A DNA stretch of 64,000 nucleotides, taken from the NCBI GenBank assembly GCA_034440635.1, contig JAOTON010001526.1, forward strand, positions 3,419,001 to 3,483,000. Direction: 5' to 3'. The notes under the pieces were generated by a model. That model did no database searches and was not told where the DNA came from. It was given only the letters and a program-made list of their open reading frames with translations. Positions within the stretch are counted from its first letter, which is position 1. Each line of letters begins with the position of its first letter. Origin of the DNA: Lepas anatifera (taxonomy: Eukaryota; Arthropoda; Thecostraca; Lepadidae). This document shows positions 1 to 13,100 of this stretch, piece after piece. Both the position numbers and the translations under genes were made by a program.

Positions 1-312
1 TACGGTCACCCCTCCGTCTATCAGAAACTAAGCCCTCCAAGAAAACTTATTGTTTAGCTCAACAATTGAGCTCATTGTCGGTGCTTTTCTGAGTTTATGG
101 TCACCACGGCGTATCTTTGAACGGTCGTCTGTCAACGCGATATGCCATTATATAAGGTCATCCCATCCTGCCTCAGAAGTTTGGCAGCTGAACAGCCTCC
201 GGATGTGCTGACATCGACTTAAAGACGGACATTGACATTGAAGCGAACTTCTGGCGACTGAGCCCACCCAGCACCAATCACTACCAGCACCATCAGCACG
301 AACATCCGCAGG

Positions 313-609
313 GGCGGACGCAGACCCGAGATTTGGGGGCAAACCCATGTCTGCCTCTCCTCCTGTGGGGGAGGGGCGACATGGGACGTGCGATTTGGGT
401 GCTCGACAGACCTAGTATAAGCTACCGCTCCAAGTACATGATCACTTGCTGGGGGGGGGGTGGGAGCGAAGATTTAATTGCTCGAAACAGACCTAGTGTA
501 AACACCTTCTTTCAAAAAATCATCCGGTCTTTGGGGGAAAAAAGACAGTTTGGCCCCCCTGCCAGCGCTTTGGGGGGCATGGGCGGAATGCCCCCCCCCT
601 GCGTCCGCC
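313..609. mobile_element. Short TIR element, 297 bp
   Basis: The segment begins with GGCGGACGCAG and ends with its exact reverse complement CTGCGTCCGCC. G-runs and C-runs lie just inside the ends. No coding potential is evident. The structure fits a non-autonomous DNA element (MITE). The superfamily and target-site duplication are not resolved. Similar G-rich ended elements occur at about 26.94, 48.86 and 54.07 kb. Confidence 0.5.
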
Positions 610-2816
610 AATGAACATCCGGCCAGCTCCTGCTTCACCAACAGTCCACCCGATCTGCCCGCGTGTCTCGTGCCCCACCACAGCCGACATTCAACAGTGC
701 AACAGCACTGCACGGAACGAGCCGCCGGGGCGGCGTGCACGCTGGTGTTCCGTGGCACGCTGGGGTCGCCGGGGGCACCGGGGGTCAGCAGGCACGCGGC
801 AGGGTCAGCCGAGGTCAGCCGGGTGACTGCGGCTGCACGTGTGCTGAGCTGTTGTGGCGTCAATGACGTCTGCACGCCTGCCGCCGGTGCTTGAGCCGGT
901 GCGACCGAGCCAGCGAGGTGTCAGGTGTGGGTGCAAGGGCTGCATGCCCGGGTCACGGCCTCTACCGACCGGGTGTCGCATTTGACCTTGGTGGATGTTT
1001 GAGTTGGATCTATTTGATCCTTGGAAATATGGCAGGGATCACTGGAGGTTAGATTAAGTATTTCTCCCGAGTTTTTCAGGACTCTCGAGGAATGGTCCTT
1101 ATTTAGACCTCCCTCATGATCTAGGATTCTAGCGCTGTATGGAAATATTGTCATACAACTTGAATAGTGTTGTTATTTTAATCTGCCAATGAATTACATG
1201 GGATAGTTATATGCTTGTCTTCTCTCACCCGAAGGCTTATCGGGTTCTGAATTGAATCTCTATCGTTCAAACAGCATTTCAATAAAGATAGTTTCAAATA
1301 ATTATATTGTCAGCATTTTGATGGTTAAAAAAGACGCAACATGAAACTTTCCTTTCGATATTTTGGAAGCTGCTAGAGTCAAAACTTTTTTGTCAAACAC
1401 CTGATGCTAACAAAAAGGGCACCAATCATAGTTTTTACGGAATACATATTTGGAATCTTCGAACAAAATGGACTAGAATTAAGCAAAATGGGTAGGTGGT
1501 CCCTGATTCTTACATTAGCTGAAGCAGTGTGCTGAGTTAAAGACCCTACCAAACAAACAGCGTCAGTGTCAGACGCAGTAGCGTTTGCCCTTACAAACGA
1601 ACCCATCTGTCAACACCCAGGCCAACCCATTTAGGCGTAATCAGAGCGGGCTCCCACGGTTCCCACCAGTTCTGTGAGCGTGCTGGCTAACAGCTCACCG
1701 GAGACCACAGCGGCCGCGGCGCCTGGGTTCCGGCCAGTTCCGCTACCCCGCCGCCGCCGCCTCGCACGCCCCGCAAAAACGCACCCGCTTCCGAAAATTT
1801 CATTCATTCGCCGTGTAACTTTCTCACACGAAGTTGGCACGGGAAACTGGGTGCGACGCACCAGTCACACGGCGGACTTTAAAGCAGGCGGCCGCTGACT
1901 GAGAGCGGTGTGTGGTAATTGTGCGCTTCCTCGTGACTGGTCGGGCACTGCTGCGGCTACGTCCGGGCGACGCCCCGGGGTCAGCCAAGGGGTCACCAAA
2001 GGCACGTGGCACGCCGGATGTGGCAGACAGACGCCGGCGCCCATCAAATGTTTAGACTTGGTGAAAAGGATTAAACGGATGTGCAACTGATGCAAAGATC
2101 GTAGTTGTTGGCATCCTCTGTGCAGCATTAAATGGCTGTGTTTACATTATACGCGTCGGTCATATGCACAATAAGGGCTAATTATTATTTACGTGGCTGA
2201 TTAAGGTTTGCAAACGGTTTTTGAGATCCAGTGGACAAGAATTTAAGACCCATTCACAGCGTTTCCGCAGCAAATTTTGAATCGCACGGCCCGCTCGCTC
2301 GGATGGCAAGAAATACAAAAAGCTGATGAACAATCACTGTCCAAAATACGTATTCAAATGTCAAAAGATCACTGTCCAAAATGCGTAATTCACATGCCCA
2401 AACATAAGGAATCAGAATCATTTGAAATCATTTTCTTGTGAAAGCATAGTTTAACACATCCACTCCATGCCACCTAAAACTTTAAAATGAGAATTGTGAC
2501 AAATTAATGGCAGAAGCAGCAGGTGCACTGCTATTTTAGACCACTGCATGCGCACAACTCGCACGGGTAACTCGCAGGCAGCCCAGAAAGGTGGAATGTA
2601 CCTATATGCGTTCCGATTATCGGAACGGACGTCCTCTGCGGACATCGGATCACCATGCTATCGTTTCATAATGTATGTGAATTGCCATTGCATGCGATTT
2701 TCAGCATGCGGAAACACTGTGAACAGGTCTTTAATCTCTAAAACTAAAACATCGGTGGCTATCCGCCAGATTTTCATGGATCAATGCATTTTTTAATCGA
2801 GTGCGCATGTTGTTTT
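610..2816. other. Intergenic stretch without recognisable gene
   Basis: The first part (about 610-950) and 1640-2050 are GC-rich, and the rest is AT-rich. Open frames here are short, overlap on both strands and resemble nothing I recognise. A short duplication sits at 2331-2393, where the phrase ATCACTGTCCAAAAT occurs twice about 40 bases apart. Nothing else supportable is seen. Confidence 0.4.
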
Positions 2817-3970
2817 GCACCGACGGATCCAAGCGTGATAGCGGTACTGATTGTGCGATGCATTTATCGGCGATGGTGTGGAGCCCCTGGGTCCATGGGT
2901 GCGGGGTGGGCGCCGGAAGTGGTGCCCGGCACACCGTGCCGGGGCCTGCCCGCGCGGCGAACCAGTGAGAACTGACGTTTGGTCGTTAAATCTATTTGAC
3001 TATGTATCGCCCAGTGATAATCATGACCATAATGTGTGATTCGCTTTGTAGTGAAGCTGTTATTTTAGCACAAATAGGTCTCTTTAGACCGAATTTAATA
3101 CATATTCTGGAAGAGTTTATTAAAGGCCTCATTTGGATAGAAGTGAAATGGTTGGTTTATGATTGGCGAGCTCCCAAGCCTAAATAATAAATGAATCAGT
3201 AATGGTCTTGAGAAATGTTTTACACTGACAGGATACCTATATTATTTTTCGTGCAGAACTATATGCTAGCTTTCTTTGCCTAGACCAGAATTTGCGATGC
3301 TGGAGTGACCAATGTGTTTTTTACCAACTCTATCTCATTTTTACATGTGCTGGTCTCTTCTGAGTGCTATCCCATATCTATATACATTTTGTATTTCATC
3401 ACGCAGAGAATCCACCGGTCACAAGGCTTGGAAAAACTGGTCACTCCGGCATGGGTCCCAGTCACGTTGGTGTTAGCGGGAACGAAAGAGCGGATGGGGC
3501 TCGAAGAGACAGCGCGATTTATACCACCGCCCGTACTCGGTCTCCCATTCCTAGACATTTTTCCACACACCCGAAAGCACATACAAAATTTCTGTCAGGA
3601 GCGACGGAACACAGACACGAAGCAGAGTAAGCCGAGGGAGCTGAACCCCAAAACTGGCGGACAGCTGTCCAGCAACAGCGGGTGTAGAAGACGCGAGGTA
3701 ATTCTCTTTAGACTGCGAATTGGCCATACTTACGCAACACAATTGTTCCGACTGACACGTGGCGACCCACCGAGTGCCCGCGGTGCGGAAACCTCTGGAC
3801 TGGTGGTCTGACCGGTAGATTGCGCTGATTTCGAAATAGAAAGGGTGTGCTATTTCCCTGGCCCACCACCTCTCTTGGATCTGCTTGGTGGGTCACCGAC
3901 CGTTGATGCGTCGGGGATTGCAAGCTTCCTGGATAAAGTGGGCTTTAAGGCGATCTTCTCGCCCACTCGA
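2817..3970 (+). mobile_element. Degraded 3' part of non-LTR retrotransposon with RNase H
   Basis: Fragments in shifting frames resemble the RNase H region and C-terminus of I/Jockey-type LINEs. TDGSKRDSG starts near 2818, FRAELYA near 3248, and GPSHVGVSGNERADGARRDS near 3450. A later RLRIGHTYATQLFRLTRGDPP stretch near 3712-3772 and LDKVGFKAIF near 3930 match the usual tail of such proteins. Frameshifts and about 350 bases of unrelated sequence after the first fragment show that it is dead. The clade assignment is inference from remembered family motifs. Confidence 0.6.
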
Positions 3971-3984
3971 GAAGGATAGGATAG

Positions 3985-6650
3985 GCTATGTTGCATATAA
4001 TGATTTATAAAAGTGCAATGATGGAGGAAATGTCTGATATGAGTGGGCTTATTTCATTCCGATTTTTATAGCTGCCATGTGCATACCTCTATCTAGAATG
4101 CCCATTGTTTTTATAAGGTGATGCTGGTCATTACCTGAAGTAAACTTGCATCATAAGCAAGCCATGTTTCATACTGTGTGTTTTTCAGTATCATTTTCTG
4201 CTGAATTATTAAGGTAGCTGAGGCTACTGATGCTGCATGCGACTTTTTAATATGGTTTTGGGTGAAACCAAAACTTTTTACAAGATAAATTGGCTTAAAA
4301 CATTTATTTGAAACAGCTTTAAAGTAAATAAATGTTGTATATAGTCGTTTATGGTTTTTCCATGATACCGGGCCTTCCCGGGCTTGATAATCCATTTCTT
4401 CCACAAACCGGGCTTGTGACGGGCTTCTAAAATCAGCAGCAGACCGGGCCCGGGCTCGGGCCTGCAAAATTGCCCGAAACTCCGACCTCTAATCTATAGC
4501 TTGCAATGTATTTTGAATATCAGGTGTGCTATGTCGAAGATTTAGCTGCTAAGCAGAGGAGATGACAACAACTTTTGCGCTTGTGTATTTTCACCTTTCG
4601 AAGGGGAGGAAGGGGGTGAGATGGATATTTGGCTGTGCTGTAGTTTCGCTGGCGCCCCCCCTACTTGACTTCTGACACGGGCTTGTAGGGAGTATGTACC
4701 TATAGCGTGAAATACTTACTGGGCCATGATTGGCTCGCTGTAATTGATAGATTGATTGACTGATCATGATCATGATTGACTGCCTTTAAAGTTTATAAGA
4801 AGTGCTGTCAACTCAGAATGAGTACAAAGAAATTCAGCATGCAAAATCGATATCCCTTCGCCTCTCTCTAAAGATCTTGCAATCAAACATAATCTGTGTA
4901 TTTGAAGATTTCAAGCATATCTTATAATTACCCATTAGCAGCTGATGACCCATCTTAAACGAAACCAGCAAACCTTGGTTTTGCGGACAAGACCAGTACG
5001 ATCAAAGCAAAGTAAGCTAGTGTGGCACAAACTGGATCGTGATTACCACCAATTGAGTCCAGGGCCGTGGCCAGCTGTCGTTTCAACATTTGTGGTAGCC
5101 TGCCGGCGAAGCTGCCTTGTACCACCTTCCTCATTCCCACGGCCGCCACCCAGCACAATTAACGTTCGCCCCAAATCGCACGTCAGGGACGCTACGGTTT
5201 CTTTGTTTTGCGGTGTTTCGGGGCACTGCGCACGCTTTCACGACAGTCGGGGCGGCGGTAATCACGGTGTTGCGATATCTCGATGGGCTCCGGCGTCAGA
5301 GGAGGTCAGTCGACACCGACTACATCGGCGGAATTTCTTCATCGAGTCCTGTAATAGCCTCTTCAGCAGTGAGGTCGTCCGGGTGCTACTAGATTAAGTG
5401 TCTGATAATAGGTTACAGCTAGCTGCTGGATTTTAATGGCATGCGAAGTGGAAACGGGGCGAGGTCTTTAGCATAATGTCATCGAGAGTGGTACCAGGGT
5501 GTTTATGAAGTAGAGACGTAGTAGAGTCAATTCAACTTTTGATCTGCAAAACTAATTTATGTTTCTATTCTTGTTATACCTATGTCAATTGCGATGCTTC
5601 GTAATGCATAAGCTGTTGAAGTTCCGGGCCGTCCTTTTATGCTTTAGTAAAGATCCTCTAGTTCTAGGTTTTGCAAAGGTGCTCCTAAAAATGGGCGTGG
5701 GTGCCCGCTACGGCCTTAGTGTCTGCCGAAACCCATCCGGCATGCAACCAAGTTCATGTAATCATGGAATATAAGTTTTCTTATTAATGGGGTTCCCTTA
5801 ATTTCCATGCTCTTCTCTCACCTCTCTAATCATGTTCCCTTTCTTTAGCACACCTACACATTTTGAACTGTCGAATTTCCCGGGAAAAGTAGTGAACTAT
5901 AACAGAAAGTAGCCTTTCTTGGAATGGAAAGGGACGCACAGGCTCAAAGCTCTATGATTTACTAGTGAGACTTTCAGGTGGGTCAGACTTTACGAGTTTA
6001 CTGAATCTTATACTTTAATGAAACATGTTCGAAAGGCATGTGATTGCATGATACAGCTTTTTTTCTTTTTGCATGGGATTGCTACATCTGAAACTTTATA
6101 CCAGCAGCACTCGGGGGCTGCATATCTCGCCGGCTGTCCAGTGCCAAATGTTCATATCGTACACACCATTAACTTTTGAACCTCATATTTGTTTACTTAC
6201 CCTTACCCTATATTCTTACCATTTACTTTCAAACCAACAATAACGAGTGTTTAGAGAAGAAGAACAAATATAACACCCGATTTTCGACAACAGGCAACGT
6301 TGCTTTCTAAACGGCGGTAGCTAGTCGAACATTTGTAATTGATGTGAGCCAATGATACAAAACGATGATTTCAAGGCATAATGATACACCTCGTCCGTAT
6401 TTCCGTCAATGAATGTCACAGGAATCTTTGCCCTGTATTTCACAATTATGATCGACTACACGAGTACTTTTCAACACTTCGAAGTACATGGACTCCACAG
6501 CGGGAAAGGATTTCGGTCGATTTTCTACATCGACAGTTTTTTTATTTTACAGGCCTTTATTGAGAACAGAAAAGCCTACATGAGGGAATACTGCACCCAT
6601 ATAAGCATCAAATTGTAAACCTTTTGTGAGATTACCAGACCACCAATCTT
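3985..6650. other. Intergenic stretch upstream of copy A
   Basis: Mostly AT-rich single-copy-looking sequence. A moderately GC-rich patch lies at about 5040-5400, whose overlapping frames have no recognisable domain. No tandem array, RNA gene or long ORF with family resemblance is seen. Confidence 0.35.
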
Positions 6651-6699
6651 ATAGACTGCTAACGAGCTAGTATCTTTGTATTTAATTCAGCACCAGAAC

Positions 6700-7129
6700 A
6701 TCACCACCTCTTAACGACACGCAACAACAAAGCACGGGGTCGCCGGAAGCGGGGCTCCTTGCACTCGGACTCCTCCGGAAGCGGCGGTCGTCGCCTATTG
6801 AAGCGTTCACACAGCGTTGCCGGTGTATCGGCGGCGACGGCGGCGGCGGCCGCTGATTGGTGCGGCTGGCTGACCTCCGGTAGCTGGCGCGGGCCGTGAT
6901 TGGAGGCGACGGCGGCGGCCGGCTCCAGTCTGGCCCTGCTGGTGACGGTGTGAGGAGGCGAGCGTCGTCGCTCCTGTGTTTGCGCGTCGCAAGTTCACGC
7001 CGCTCCGCGTTTGCATACTTTGCCTTTGGCTGTTGACTTTTTGGAGCTGGAACGAAATCGGCCCCGAGACGTGTGCAGTGTTTGACTGGAAGGACAGGAT
7101 TACAAGACCTCACACTGGCTATCGAGAAG
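6700..7129 (+). promoter_or_regulatory. GC-rich promoter and 5' leader of SAM gene copy A
   Basis: A CpG-rich island of about 300 bases ends just before the proposed start codon. It carries two CCAAT boxes read as GATTGG on the + strand (6855-6860 and 6898-6903), 43 bases apart, and no obvious TATA box. A CpG-rich promoter with paired CCAAT boxes is typical of TATA-less developmental genes. The same arrangement of GATTGG, TGACCTCCG, AGCTG and GATTGG recurs inverted near 62832-62879. The transcription start is not determined. Confidence 0.5.
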
Positions 7130-7184
7130 ATGACCGAGCTTGAGTCGTCGGGGGCCGTCGTGTGGCCCAAGTTCTGCTACTCCA
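7130..7184 (+). CDS. Copy A coding exon 1 (proposed start)
   Basis: ATG at 7130 opens an 18-codon exon (MTELESSGAVVWPKFCYS plus one base) ending at a strong donor, A|GTGAGT. It leaves one base, which the next exon completes with two to give Asn19. It lies directly downstream of the GC-rich CCAAT island. No stop is seen upstream in this frame for at least 50 bases, so an earlier start or upstream exon is possible. No counterpart was found in copy B. Confidence 0.5.
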
Positions 7185-10100
7185 GTGAGTACTCGCGACT
7201 GTCAGCCCAGTGTGATGTCTGTCTTCCTACATTCTAATCATGGGTTACAATAGTATAAATTCTAGCCTTTGCAATTTAAAGTAGATCGCTTCTGCAGGAC
7301 GGGTGTTAGTGCTTTTGCTGATATTGCTGATACTGCTGATTTTGTGATGTCTCTCCAATCTCGATGCAATCCGGTACCCTGACAATTGATCGGGGTAGCT
7401 TATCTATCAAGTATAAATCAGTAACAGAAAGGTAGGGAAATCAATTTTATGTTTTCAGTGTTCTTTTTGCATTCTAATCCTTCTTCCACTTGTCAAACCA
7501 AAAAATCAGGGTCCCGGCAAGTGAAATGAATTGCGAAGGGTTCAGCAGTTTCATAGAACTACTGCTGAAAGAGAATCGGAAACTATTTATGATGAAGCGA
7601 TTTCGTTATATTTATCCTTCGAATCCCAATTATATATTCACAGAAGTTCTTTTTACGAATTAGTATGAGTTGTCCTTTGGGAGTCTTCTTGCCACGCGAA
7701 TTTCAGCAATCCCACTTGAAGCATGTTTATATGCGCCTGCATCACATGGCTGATAACATATTCGCAATGCTGTTCAGGATTGTTTTAGTTAGCTTGCAGT
7801 TTGCTTGCTTTTGTCCACACCATTGCTTTTGTTTTCCTTCATGCTGTTCATGTGTCTTTGAGTTAGAAGGGCTGTAGCGCCGTTCACCGGCCCATGCGCC
7901 TTCGGCACCCCCTGCGTTCCCTCGCACAGGGGTGGTATCTTCCTGCCGCCGTTTGCAGTCATTCATGGTGGTGTGCGTAGCCGTGGGGATGATATGTTTT
8001 TGTGAGTAGTTGAGGCTGCCGTACACCATTACCAGCATGCATTGGTGCTAGTGTTTGCTGCTGAAATGCAGTCACTACTTTGTAGTGCTCGCTGCTTACA
8101 TTTACTCGTAGTCTCTGGACTTCGCACGTTCCCGGGTGGTTACCGCCCATCCCCTGTAGCTACCGGCCGACTCTGTGTAGGAAAAGTTAGGACGGAGTTG
8201 TCAGGTTTTCAGACGCGTGAGTCATGATAATGACTCACGCGGTAGTAGGGTGGTTATGGCTCTTCGCGCCCGCTTGGGTGTCTTGAATGTGCTAGCTCAG
8301 TAGCATGGCCGATATATAACATTTCAATCCTAAGTCATATGTGTCATGATGTTCGGAATATATATTGTCTCTTCAACCGGAAAACAATCAGTTGGAATTC
8401 ATCGATAAACTATTATTTATATGCACTAATCAATGAACTTGTTTGTATAATCGCAGAAACAAAATCGACGCATGATTGATATGCATAAATTCATATCAGA
8501 GTTATAGTCTTCATAAACTGGTTTGATTTTAAACTCTTGCTTAATGATCCGAGTAGTTGGCGCTCCCGTAAAAACCAAGCATGATGATGATTTCAAACTC
8601 TCAGATATGATCATCTGAGGTCACTTTTGATAGGATAAAGCTTGGACAATACTAAGTACCTGAATGCAGTTGGTTCTCGTTCACAACAGATCACCACTAT
8701 CACATTGAGTTATTCCTACATCGAAATGTATTTTTCTTTTCGTCGCCGTTCATCGTGATTATTTTCCAAATGCACCATATGAACCGGCCCGAGGTACATT
8801 GAACAATCATGTTATTTGTGAAATCCACGGCACGGCAACTGCCCAGGCTGAATGGTGTGAGCTCGAGCTCCGCTGGTAAGGGGTGTGGGGGGCCGGATCA
8901 CGCATTGCTGAGGGGACTCGTCGGGACTTGAACCTGGCACACTTGCCCTATTGGTAAGCAGAGGCCAAGAACCACTGATCCACTCGTTCCCTGATCCAGC
9001 CGCAAAACGTGTGTGGGGCCATATGAATATCAACAAAAAATTGTTTCAAGTCGTTAGAATCGAAACAGACAATGATGATCGATAGTGACAATTATTCGAT
9101 TAAAAATCAGTTTTGACTACACATTTTGTCGCATATTGTACCAAATTCGTGAAAAAGCTCCAGTTGTGCGGTAATTTACAGTCGTATGATGTGTTTTGCA
9201 ATGTCTACATAAAAAGTATATAGTTTTGAGCAAAAACTCCCATGTACAACGTACCCATCCTGCTGTGTATGCATCGGAAAATGCTACTCGCCATGTCCGT
9301 GTTCTCATACCACTGGATGGATACCTTGAAGCCAGCTTTCTTTATGACCGCTTTCAGTATTCTAAAAGCTAGTGGGAATAAGTTTCTATTAACGTTCTAT
9401 GAAGTATCTATGCGTGCTCAAAAGTGGTCGCACAAGAATTTCTATACAAGTTAAGTCGCTCGCTGAAAGCCTTGCTCATTAACAAGCATTGGAAGGTTAG
9501 CAATATCTCTGCTCGTCATTGCTGTTCTGAGTTTACAAGAAAATCGTACAACACATCATTCATTCTCTTATAGGTACTTGTTTCTAGCTCTTGCAAATTT
9601 GAGCGTGCAATTTAGTATTGTGACGGAATGCGAAGTATATGTCTTGCGGGTTCTTTGGTGTACTGTAGCATTTAATTTAACGACTCATATTGTCTTAACC
9701 TTCACACTACTAAAAAGCTGGTATCTTCATGCAGTTATATTTTGCATTGATAGTTGATGGGATGAACACAATTTCACGCCTACCCCATGCCGTTTTATTC
9801 GGAAACTTGTAATTTCACGCCTACCATGAGAATGAGCTCTTGCTCTGCTATTAAAGCTTCAAAGTCGTGCTCCTCAAGTAGCTAAAAGTTGTAGCTGGCT
9901 CGAAAAGCCAGCTGATTGGTGTAACCAATAGATATATAGTTGACAAATCCTGCTCACATTTGAGACGTGCTGCATCGCACCCTATGAAACATCATGAACG
10001 TCTTTATTGCTCAGTGTCCTGCAGTTAATAGCGAAACACTATGAATTCCATAGAAAATTAGCTGCTTTCGTGTGTGTACCGCAGATATACAGGCCTGCAT

Positions 10101-13100
10101 AAATGATATGTTTACCAACCTCTTCCTCCACCATGAGTTCTTCATGAGTTCGTAGCACCCATCCTTGTCCGACCCGGGACCAAAAATGTCACATCCTCCG
10201 CCGTGACAAAATGAGCCAACGGGCCAGTCTATTGTTTTCCACGATCCGTGCGCGCTGTGGAAGTGAGGTCTATTCTGTATCTGCCCTCTCTAGCGGGCCA
10301 CGTCCTATTTGTATGGCACTTCTCATTTCCGGGTCGTGTCTTTGTCAAATGCCTTCGACGAATATGGACAATCTGATTGGTTAGAATACTGCGTTAGGAC
10401 GGTTTCATATTTCTCGTGAATGTTTTCCAAATTATACTGGTGCTGGCGGCCCCGCACTGCATAAGGTTTCTGTTGACCTCACCAAAGTAGACGAATGCTG
10501 TTTTAGTTCCTGACACAATATTTACATCCATATTAACGCTGGAGATTTTCTGTGCATGAAACAATTTATTGTTTGTGTCATTTATACTTCTTTCATAGCA
10601 TCTGTTTTGATTAATTTCACTTCACTGCGTAGTATAATGTTTTGTCCTCTATATGACATACATGTATATTGCTGCGAGCCTTGGCTTTATAGTCTTTTAT
10701 ATGATTTCAAATGGCTTAGCTCAATCCCTCCGTAAACAGATTCCGTAATGTCGTAGCTGTTGTGTTCAAATTTTCACAATTTATATTTTAGCGTGAGCCT
10801 CGAGGAATGAAAACAAATCATGCATTGGAATTGGGGATGTTCTGAGGATATTTGTTATAGATTCTAACGAGGGTTGAATTTTCTTAGCTGCAGTTCTCAA
10901 ATTTTCACAATGCGTGATTTCAGTGTAAGTCTCGGAAATAAAAAACAATTGCGTTGGAATTGGGGTTGTTCTGTGGATATTGGTTATAAAGCCCATTGGT
11001 GATTGAATTATCTTAACTGGAGTGTCTACACTTTCTCAAACTAATTTTATCCTGGGCTTCGAAAAATAAAACAAATAATGCTTTGAAATTGAACTGGTTC
11101 TTGAGATATTGGTTATAGAGCCCAAAGATAAATGCATGATCTTCCGATAAACGCCTGCAGAATGGCCATTACTGCCGACTTATAATGTTGCAGCTCAGCG
11201 TGCTAGTAATGTTGCCTCCTCTCGCCAGTCTTCCAACTAACAGTACTTTGAGATATGGACAAGCTCTTTTTTTTGGAGGGTATTTCGCGTACATGTCTAT
11301 CAGGCTGAGTATTCGTGCGCCAAACTACGTTCTACCTTCTTCAATGTCTTGTATGTACTACCAGAGCTCTGGTCCTTTCCTTCTGTATCACTACATCCTT
11401 CTGAATCATTACAAGCGATTGTGTGTTGAATCTCCTTCGTAAGTTTGTAAACTTGTAACATATTTTCCCGGAGAATAATCTCGCACTCATCCTTTTCGTG
11501 TCGATGTCGGAGCCGTCTAACCGGCCGTTCTCTGCGCCTCAGACTCCCAGTCGGAGTCGGCGGAACTGCCGGCCGGCCTCAGCCTCACCCCCGCCGTCAA
11601 GCGACGCCGCAAGCGCACGCTGGACTCGCTGGACGTCAAGAGGGAGAGCAGCACGCCTGAGCGTAGCCCCAGCGGCTCGCCGCGCTCACTGGGCTCGCAG
11701 CGTTCGCCGCAGGAGCGCCAGAGTCCGCAGACGGCGCCGCCGGCACCGCCCGCCAGCCAGCCGCAGGCGATGCCGCCCAGAAACTACAGCGACTTCATGC
11801 GCAGTCTAGCTGCCAAGTACAACAACAACAGCCCCAACGAGTGAGTACCACACATTGCGGTATATTAGTGTTCTAAAATAAGCACTGTTGCCCGCGACTG
11901 TGGCCCCTGCTGGCATTTCGTTTCTGTCTATACAAAGTAGAATCGATCGGGCTGCTCATCTGCTCACCTATCCTACATCAGCGAGTAGACACCCTATTCC
12001 CTCTGCCAGGATCATGTCGCCGCCTGGTTGCAGCTGCCCAGCTCCCACCCGACACCACAGTCCCTCTCCCTGTTCTGGACGGCCGATTCGGAGCGGCTGC
12101 TCAGATCCCGCTCTCGCGCCCGATGTCGTGACGTCACGCGTCGGCGGCGACGCGGTCCGGCCGGGCGGCGGGAGAGCGGTGACCGTCGCTGGCGACGGGC
12201 GGTGATTTACCGGCAGCAGGGGCGCTGGGGCGGAACTTCGCCGCTCTCTCCGCCTTTTCTGAAGCCCTAGAAAAAGTACCTAATGGGGGAAATGACGTGA
12301 CGTCCACTAGCAGTTTATTGACCCGTTACAATCCCTCCATTTTTCATCTGAAGTTTTTGTGTGAAAGACTGGGAGACTGAGGACCAATACGCTGTGCGCG
12401 TCAGGGAGCGTCGGCCCGAATTGAAACCATGAAATCTGTCGTTTCCGTCGCATGTGGCTTCCACCGAGCCGTGACGCTCTGCGTCCATCTGTCCAGGCTC
12501 TGACAGCTAATGACGGGAACGCTGGGTGTCGTGAGACGCGGCGGACACGTGCCGCTCATTCATTGGTCAGCCAGTGCTGCCGTTATCTGTGTCAGCGAAC
12601 ACCGAACAGCCCTGCGGCGAAGACTCCCGAAAACCCCAATACCCACGGCAATAACCGTGTCAGTTGTAACTGTCCAGTGATGACCATTCATTTGTGCGGT
12701 GAGGTTTACTGGCAAAACAGTCCATTCTGGCCGCTTTTATGGGCGCGTTCTCTGGAGAGAAGTCTCAGGCGTTGTCTGTTGTGAAAAAGGTTAATCACTC
12801 ACCTGTTTTCGGGATAATGGCTCTTGCTATTGTCAGTCGGCAGAGCTCCTTTTGAAAGGATTTGGCGTTGGAAAAGGATGTCCTCTAAAGGTTTCTTATA
12901 ATTCTGATGTTTTTATTTACATTGCTGTAGTGCCTTTGCTTCAGAGAAACTGCAGTAGTGCCTTTTGAAGCACTCCATTTTGTCGTGCACAATTGTCTCG
13001 CTCCTTTTCAACCGTATTCACCTCACTTGGTGAACTATAGTGTGTATTTCAGTCGCAGCGCCAAGCTCCCGAGTTTTTTCAATAAGAACACTTTTCCTGT

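Larger units (their letters stand above)
7185..11542 (+). other. Intron 1 of copy A
   Basis: About 4.4 kb, AT-rich, between the donor at 7185 and the acceptor CAG ending at 11542. It holds a SINE on the - strand (8830-9003) and three degenerate tandem copies of about 130 bases (10761-11130). Otherwise no coding sequence is recognised. The last 31 bases before exon 2 are identical in copy B; further upstream the two copies are unrelated. Confidence 0.5.

Noticed and set aside
11498..11809. 103-residue Arg/Ala-rich protein starting at 11498
   Set aside because: Shadow frame of exon 2. The conserved frame is the one bounded by the AG/GT sites and joined in phase to exons 1 and 3.
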